Shown here in pieces: positions 60,159-64,000 of a stretch of DNA of 64,000 nt. This DNA is from Streptomyces qaidamensis (GTDB lineage Bacteria > Actinomycetota > Actinomycetes > Streptomycetales > Streptomycetaceae). The stretch is from contig NZ_CP015098.1 in assembly GCF_001611795.1 (NCBI RefSeq), positions 3,782,001-3,846,000 on the forward strand, given 5' to 3'. Position numbers and translations under genes: made by a program. The notes under the pieces are model-generated. The model worked only from the letters and a program-made list of their open reading frames with translations. It did no database searches and was not told the origin of the DNA. The first letter of the stretch is position 1; each line of letters opens with the position of its first letter.

Positions 60159-62249
60159 TCACGCCGCGACGGGCTGCTTCGTCTCCGCTGCCCGGGCCGC
60201 GCCGTCCTCGCCGGAGGCCGGTGCGGCACCCTGGGCCGGCTTGCGCAGGCCCTTGAGGACGATCACCAGGGCCGTCGTGACGCAGACACCCGCGGCGATG
60301 GCGATCAGGTAGAGGAAGGCGTTGCCGATCAGCGGGACCACGAAGATGCCGCCGTGCGGGGCGCGCAGGGTGGCACCGAAGGCCATCGACAGGGCGCCGG
60401 TGACCGCGCCGCCGGCCATGGAGGCCGGGATGACGCGCAGCGGGTCGGCCGCGGCGAACGGGATCGCGCCCTCGGAGATGAAGGAGGCGCCGAGCACCCA
60501 GGCGGCCTTGCCGTTCTCGCGCTCGGTCCGGGTGAAGAGCTTGCCGCGCACGGTCGTCGCCAGGGCCATGGCCAGCGGCGGGACCATGCCGGCCGCCATC
60601 ACCGCGGCCATGATCTTCATCGCCGAGTCGCTGGGGCTGGCCACCGCGATACCGGCCGTGGCGAAGGTGTAGGCGACCTTGTTGACCGGGCCGCCGAGGT
60701 CGAAGCACATCATCAGGCCGAGGAGGGTACCGAGCAGGATCGCGTTGCTGCCGGACAGGCCGTTCAGCCAGTCGGTCATGCCCTTCTGGGCCTCGGCGAT
60801 GGGCTTGCCGATGACGACGAACATCAGGAACCCGACGATCGCCGAGGAGATCAGCGGGATCACGACCACGGGCATGATGCCGCGCAGCGCCGCCGGGACG
60901 TTCACCTTCTGGATCGCCATCACCACGCCACCGGCGATCAGACCGGCCGCCAGGCCGCCGAGGAAGCCGGCGTTGATGTTGAACGCGATCATGCCGCCGA
61001 CGAAGCCGGGGACGATGCCGGGCCGGTCGGCCATGCCGTAGGCGATGTAGCCGGCCAGGACCGGGACGAGGAAGCCGAAGGCGACGCCGCCGATCTGGAA
61101 GAGCAGCGCGGCCCAGCTGTCGGCCTGGGTCCACAGGAAGTGGTCCATCACCGACGGGGCCTTGTTGATCTCGTAGCCGCCGATCGCGAACCCGAGGGCG
61201 ATGAGCAGACCGCCCGCGGCGACGAACGGCACCATGTAACTGACGCCGGACATCAGCCACTTGCGCAGCTTGGTGCCGTAGCCCTCACCGGAGTCGCCCG
61301 CACGGTCCACCGGGGAGGCCGGCGCGGAACCGGAGGTGACCTCGCCGCGCGCGGCCTTCTCGCGGACCTCGGCGATGAGTTCGGCGGGGCGGTTGATGCC
61401 GGCCTTCACACCGACGTCGACGGTGGCCTTGCCGGCGAACCGCTCCTTCTCCCGTACGGGCACGTCGTGGGCGAAGATCACGGCGTCCGCCTCCGCGATG
61501 ACCTGCGGGTCGAGCCGGGTGAAACCGGCCGAGCCCTGGGGCTCGACGGTGAGTTCGACGCCCGCCTCGCGGCCGGCGTTCTCCAGGGACTCGGCCGCCA
61601 TGTAGGTGTGGGCGATGCCGGTGGGACAGGAGGTGACGGCGACGATGCGGAACGGCCGCTCCTCGCCTCCGGCGGTGCCGCCCGCCGGGGTCGGGTCGAC
61701 GGCTTCAGCGGCACCGCCGGCTTCGTCGGTGACCGTGGCGGCGGCGGGAGAGGCCGCTCCCGCCGACGCCACGGTGTCTTCGGAACCCGCCGGTGCGGGT
61801 GCGTCCGGCTCGTCGCCGCGGATCAGGGCCGCCGCGGCGGAGGCGTCGCCCACCGCGCGCAGGGCGTCGGTGAACTCGCTGTTCATCAGCTGCCGGGCCA
61901 GCGACGACAGGATCGTCAGATGGGCGTCGTCCGCACCGGCCGGCGCGGCGATCAGGAAGATCAGGTCGGCGGGGCCGTCCGGGGCTCCGAAGTCGATGCC
62001 CGCGGCGCTGCGTCCGAAGGCGAGCGTCGGCTCGGTGACGTGCGCGCTGCGGCAGTGCGGGATGCCGATGCCGCCGTCGAGGCCGGTCGGCATCTGGGCC
62101 TCGCGGGCGGCCACATCGGCGAGGAAGCCGTCCAGGTCGGTCACCCGGCCCAGGGCCACCATGCGCTCGGCGAGGGCACGCGCCGCCGCTTCCTTGGTGT
62201 CGGCGGACAGGTCGAGATCGACCAGGTCCGCCGTGATCATGTCGCTCAT
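60159..62249 (-). CDS. fruA: PTS fructose transporter subunit IIABC
   Basis: 696 residues taking up fructose as fructose-1-phosphate. Domain order IIA-IIB-IIC. IIA phosphohistidine His65 is in GIGIPHCRS. An Ala/Pro/Thr-rich linker (about 146-198) leads to IIB with Cys208 in VAVTSCPTGIAHTYMAAE. IIC (about 330-690) has about nine membrane helices. ATG 62249 has AAGGAG 7 nt upstream, inside the short ORF that bridges to fruK. Last gene of the fruR-fruK-fruA operon. Confidence 0.96.
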   Translation of the reverse strand: MSDMITADLVDLDLSADTKEAAARALAERMVALGRVTDLDGFLADVAAREAQMPTGLDGGIGIPHCRSAHVTEPTLAFGRSAAGIDFGAPDGPADLIFLIAAPAGADDAHLTILSSLARQLMNSEFTDALRAVGDASAAAALIRGDEPDAPAPAGSEDTVASAGAASPAAATVTDEAGGAAEAVDPTPAGGTAGGEERPFRIVAVTSCPTGIAHTYMAAESLENAGREAGVELTVEPQGSAGFTRLDPQVIAEADAVIFAHDVPVREKERFAGKATVDVGVKAGINRPAELIAEVREKAARGEVTSGSAPASPVDRAGDSGEGYGTKLRKWLMSGVSYMVPFVAAGGLLIALGFAIGGYEINKAPSVMDHFLWTQADSWAALLFQIGGVAFGFLVPVLAGYIAYGMADRPGIVPGFVGGMIAFNINAGFLGGLAAGLIAGGVVMAIQKVNVPAALRGIMPVVVIPLISSAIVGFLMFVVIGKPIAEAQKGMTDWLNGLSGSNAILLGTLLGLMMCFDLGGPVNKVAYTFATAGIAVASPSDSAMKIMAAVMAAGMVPPLAMALATTVRGKLFTRTERENGKAAWVLGASFISEGAIPFAAADPLRVIPASMAGGAVTGALSMAFGATLRAPHGGIFVVPLIGNAFLYLIAIAAGVCVTTALVIVLKGLRKPAQGAAPASGEDGAARAAETKQPVAA

Positions 62250-62407
62250 CGCGGGCTCCTTAGCACGCGTATCGCCCGGGTGGGAGAGGTGGGCGGGAGG
62301 GGGACGGGGGTGCGGTGGGGGGTGACGGGGGTGGAGGCGGGGCCGGAGAGTAACGGGGAGGAGGCCCGCCGCTCGCGCGTCAGTCCGCGCTGCTCGTCGT
62401 ACGTCAT
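62246..62407 (-). CDS. Possible 53-codon ORF bridging fruK and fruA, with TTA codon
   Basis: An uninterrupted ATG-to-TGA frame whose ATG overlaps the fruK stop (ATGA) and whose TGA overlaps the fruA start (ATGA). Codon 19 is TTA, the rare Leu codon read by the developmental bldA tRNA. The peptide is MTYDEQRGLTRERRASS then a Thr/Pro-rich region and RAIRVLRSPR. It may be a true leader that couples fruK and fruA translation, or an accidental frame. The composition is low in complexity. Confidence 0.4.
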   Translation of the reverse strand: MTYDEQRGLTRERRASSPLLSGPASTPVTPHRTPVPLPPTSPTRAIRVLRSPR

Positions 62408-63351
62408 GACACCGGCTCCTTCAGCACACGGTCCGCCGGGACCTCGGCCGTGACCGTCACCGCCGCCGGGTCCAGGTCGCCCGGCGTCGGCATCACACTG
62501 CCGGGCAGCTGGACGGCCGCCGCGCCGTGCGCGACGGCGGAGGCCAGGGCCTCGGGGCCGTTGCCGCCGGCGATCAGGAAACCGGCGAGGGAGGAGTCGC
62601 CGGCGCCCACGTTGCTGCGGACGGCGGCCACACGGGCGCTGCCGAACCAGGCGCCCGCGTCGGAGACGAGCAGCTGCCCGTCGGCGCCGAGGCTCGCGAG
62701 GACGGCCCGGGCGCCCATCTCGCGCAGTTCCTCGGCGGCCTTGACGGCGTCACCGACGGTGGCGAGGGGACGGCCGACGGCTCCGGCGAGCTCCTCGGCG
62801 TTGGGCTTGACCACGTCCGGCCGCTCGCGCAGGGCGGCGAGCAGCGCGGGCCCGGAGGTGTCCAGGGCGATCCGCGCTCCGGCGGCGTGCGCGCGGGCGA
62901 CCAGCTCGGCGTACCAGGAGGGGGCGAGTCCGCGGGGGAGGCTGCCGCAGCAGGCGATCCAGGAGGCGTCGCGGGACTGCCGGCGCACGGTCTCCAGGAG
63001 CAGTTCCCGCTCGGCGCCGGAGAGTTCGGGGCCGGGCGCGTTGATCTTCGTCAGGACGCCGTCGGACTCGGCGAGGGCGATGTTGGAGCGGGTGGCCCCG
63101 GCGACCGGGACGGGCGCGACCTCGATGCCCTGCTGGTCGAGCAGATCGGCGACGAGGGCGCCCGGAGCGCCGCCCAGGGGCAGGACCGCCACCGTGCGCT
63201 GCCCCGCCGCGGCGACGGCGCGCGAGACGTTCACGCCCTTGCCGCCCGGGTCCATCCGCTCGCCGGTGGCGCGGATGACCTCGCCGCGGTCGAGGGACGG
63301 CACCTCGTAGGTGCGGTCCAGGGACGGGTTGGGGGTGACGGTGAGGATCAT
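62404..63351 (-). CDS. fruK: 1-phosphofructokinase
   Basis: 315 residues of the PfkB/ribokinase family. It phosphorylates fructose-1-phosphate to fructose-1,6-bisphosphate. Motifs: TVTPNPSLDRTYEV, GGKGVNVSRAVAAAG, and the ATP/anion-hole NVGAGDSSLAGFL, with catalytic Asp in GAGDS. ATG 63351 overlaps the fruR stop (ATGA). Confidence 0.96.
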   Translation of the reverse strand: MILTVTPNPSLDRTYEVPSLDRGEVIRATGERMDPGGKGVNVSRAVAAAGQRTVAVLPLGGAPGALVADLLDQQGIEVAPVPVAGATRSNIALAESDGVLTKINAPGPELSGAERELLLETVRRQSRDASWIACCGSLPRGLAPSWYAELVARAHAAGARIALDTSGPALLAALRERPDVVKPNAEELAGAVGRPLATVGDAVKAAEELREMGARAVLASLGADGQLLVSDAGAWFGSARVAAVRSNVGAGDSSLAGFLIAGGNGPEALASAVAHGAAAVQLPGSVMPTPGDLDPAAVTVTAEVPADRVLKEPVS

Positions 63352-64000
63352 GCGCGCACTACTTCCGTGCCGCCGCGCTCGATCGCGACGGCGTCTTCGG
63401 GGCTCAGCCCGCTGTCGGTGATCAGCAGGTCCACATCGCTCAGGTCGCCGAAGCGGGCGAAGTGCTCCTGGCCGTGCTTGGAGGAGTCGGCGAGCAGCAC
63501 CACGCGGCGGGCGGCGGCCACGGCCGCGCGCTTGACCGCGGCCTCGGCGAGGTCGGGGGTGGTCAGACCGTGCTCGGCGGAGAAGCCGTTGGCGGCCACG
63601 AACAGCACGTCGGCGCGGATCTCGCCGTACGCCCTGAGCGCCCAGGCGTCCACGGCGGCGCGGGTGCGGTGCCGTACGCGCCCTCCGATGAGGTGGAGCT
63701 GGATGCCGGGGTGGTCGGCGAGGCGGGCGGCGATGGGGAGGCTGTGCGTGACGACGGTGAGGGAGGCCTCCAGCGGGAGGGCGGCGGCCATCCGGGCCAC
63801 CGTCGTCCCGGCGTCGAGGATGACCGTGCCCTCACCGGGCAGTTCCGCGAGGGCGGCCTTGGCGATGCCGTCCTTCTGGTCGGCGGCGGTCGTCTCGCGC
63901 TCGGCGAGGTCCGGCTCGAAGTCGAGGCGCCCGGCCGGGATGGCCCCGCCGTGCACCCGGCGGACCAGTCCGGCGCGGTCGAGGGCCTTCAGATCCCGGC
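63348..64000 (-). CDS. fruR: DeoR family fructose operon repressor (5' end outside window)
   Basis: At least 217 codons. The right edge holds the end of the DeoR helix-turn-helix (RDLKALDRAGLVRRVHGGA); the DeoRC sugar-phosphate-isomerase-like domain follows with TVILDAGTTVARMAAAL, LTVVTHSLPIAARL, and LLADSSKHGQEHFARFGDLSDVDLLITD. It likely senses fructose-1-phosphate and represses fruRKA. Operators would lie beyond position 64000. The stop overlaps the fruK start. Confidence 0.93.
   Translation of the reverse strand, partial: RDLKALDRAGLVRRVHGGAIPAGRLDFEPDLAERETTAADQKDGIAKAALAELPGEGTVILDAGTTVARMAAALPLEASLTVVTHSLPIAARLADHPGIQLHLIGGRVRHRTRAAVDAWALRAYGEIRADVLFVAANGFSAEHGLTTPDLAEAAVKRAAVAAARRVVLLADSSKHGQEHFARFGDLSDVDLLITDSGLSPEDAVAIERGGTEVVRA

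Noticed and set aside
60354..62453. 699-codon plus-strand frame
   Set aside because: Antisense of fruA; no ribosome site or family features.
1..64000. Mobile elements or a prophage
   Set aside because: No transposase, integrase, terminal inverted repeats or att-like duplication at the tRNA-Ala gene were seen.

Overview
The window is chromosomal DNA from a Streptomyces species. Coding DNA is very GC-rich, with G or C in nearly every third codon position and frequent GTG or TTG starts. It carries Streptomyces markers: an SsgA-like sporulation protein, an XRE/DUF397/ATPase trio, DUF1876, DUF6227 and SepX. From memory, the gene order matches the part of the S. coelicolor chromosome that runs from ssgE (SCO3158) to the fruRKA operon. 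Much of the order is also shared with M. tuberculosis: tatD-rpfB-ksgA-ispE, rsmI/pmt, GlpR-RimJ-Glp-GalU next to 5-FCL, the FmdB-type chaperone Rv0991c, and mscL. This is therefore mostly core chromosome. I saw no insertion sequence, prophage, CRISPR array or integrated element.

Layout. 1-9.6 kb, minus strand: a membrane-anchored PQQ-propeller protein (cut by the window edge), an ABC-F ATPase, an ankyrin/HEAT protein, and the block tatD - rpfB - ksgA - ispE. 9.7-16.2 kb: rsmI diverges from a protein O-mannosyltransferase, then two tandem penicillin-binding proteins. 16.2-19.4 kb: ssgE, then a nickel/cobalt ECF transporter (cbiMN fusion, cbiQ, cbiO) with a candidate Nur box and a dyad over the first start codon. 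19.4-24.8 kb: ohrR/ohr, a beta-lactamase-fold hydrolase, DUF1876, an EamA exporter, a YbaK deacylase and a formaldehyde-dehydrogenase-like enzyme. 24.8-29.4 kb: the XRE/DUF397/ATPase trio and an MMPL transporter with its TetR regulator and two operators. 29.5-39.5 kb: a tricorn protease, a BVMO/hydrolase/SDR operon facing a MerR regulator, exonuclease III, an acetyltransferase and tRNA-Ala(CGC). 39.6-45.7 kb: sepX/glpR, a RimJ-type GNAT, moaB, moaC, moeA/glp, galU and divergent 5-FCL. 45.8-54.8 kb: penicillin acylase, a cation/proton antiporter, an MFS transporter, an FmdB/Ruc-like chaperone, MTA phosphorylase, a SAF protein and mscL. 54.8-64 kb: LtrA, P1 peptidase, an L,D-transpeptidase lipoprotein, DUF6227, and the fruR-fruK-fruA operon (fruR cut by the window edge).

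Themes. Many genes concern the cell envelope and division: two PBPs, an L,D-transpeptidase, Rpf, Pmt, SsgE, SepX/Glp and GalU. Others concern stress: Ohr, Ruc, MscL and formaldehyde dehydrogenase. The most notable regulatory signal lies before the FmdB/Ruc gene, where a SigR-type promoter match (GGAAT-N18-GTT) overlaps a CIRCE (HrcA) operator. Other points are three intergenic tandem-repeat arrays (two with a 16-bp period, one with 12) and a 53-codon ORF bridging fruK and fruA by stop/start overlaps at both ends, with a TTA codon.
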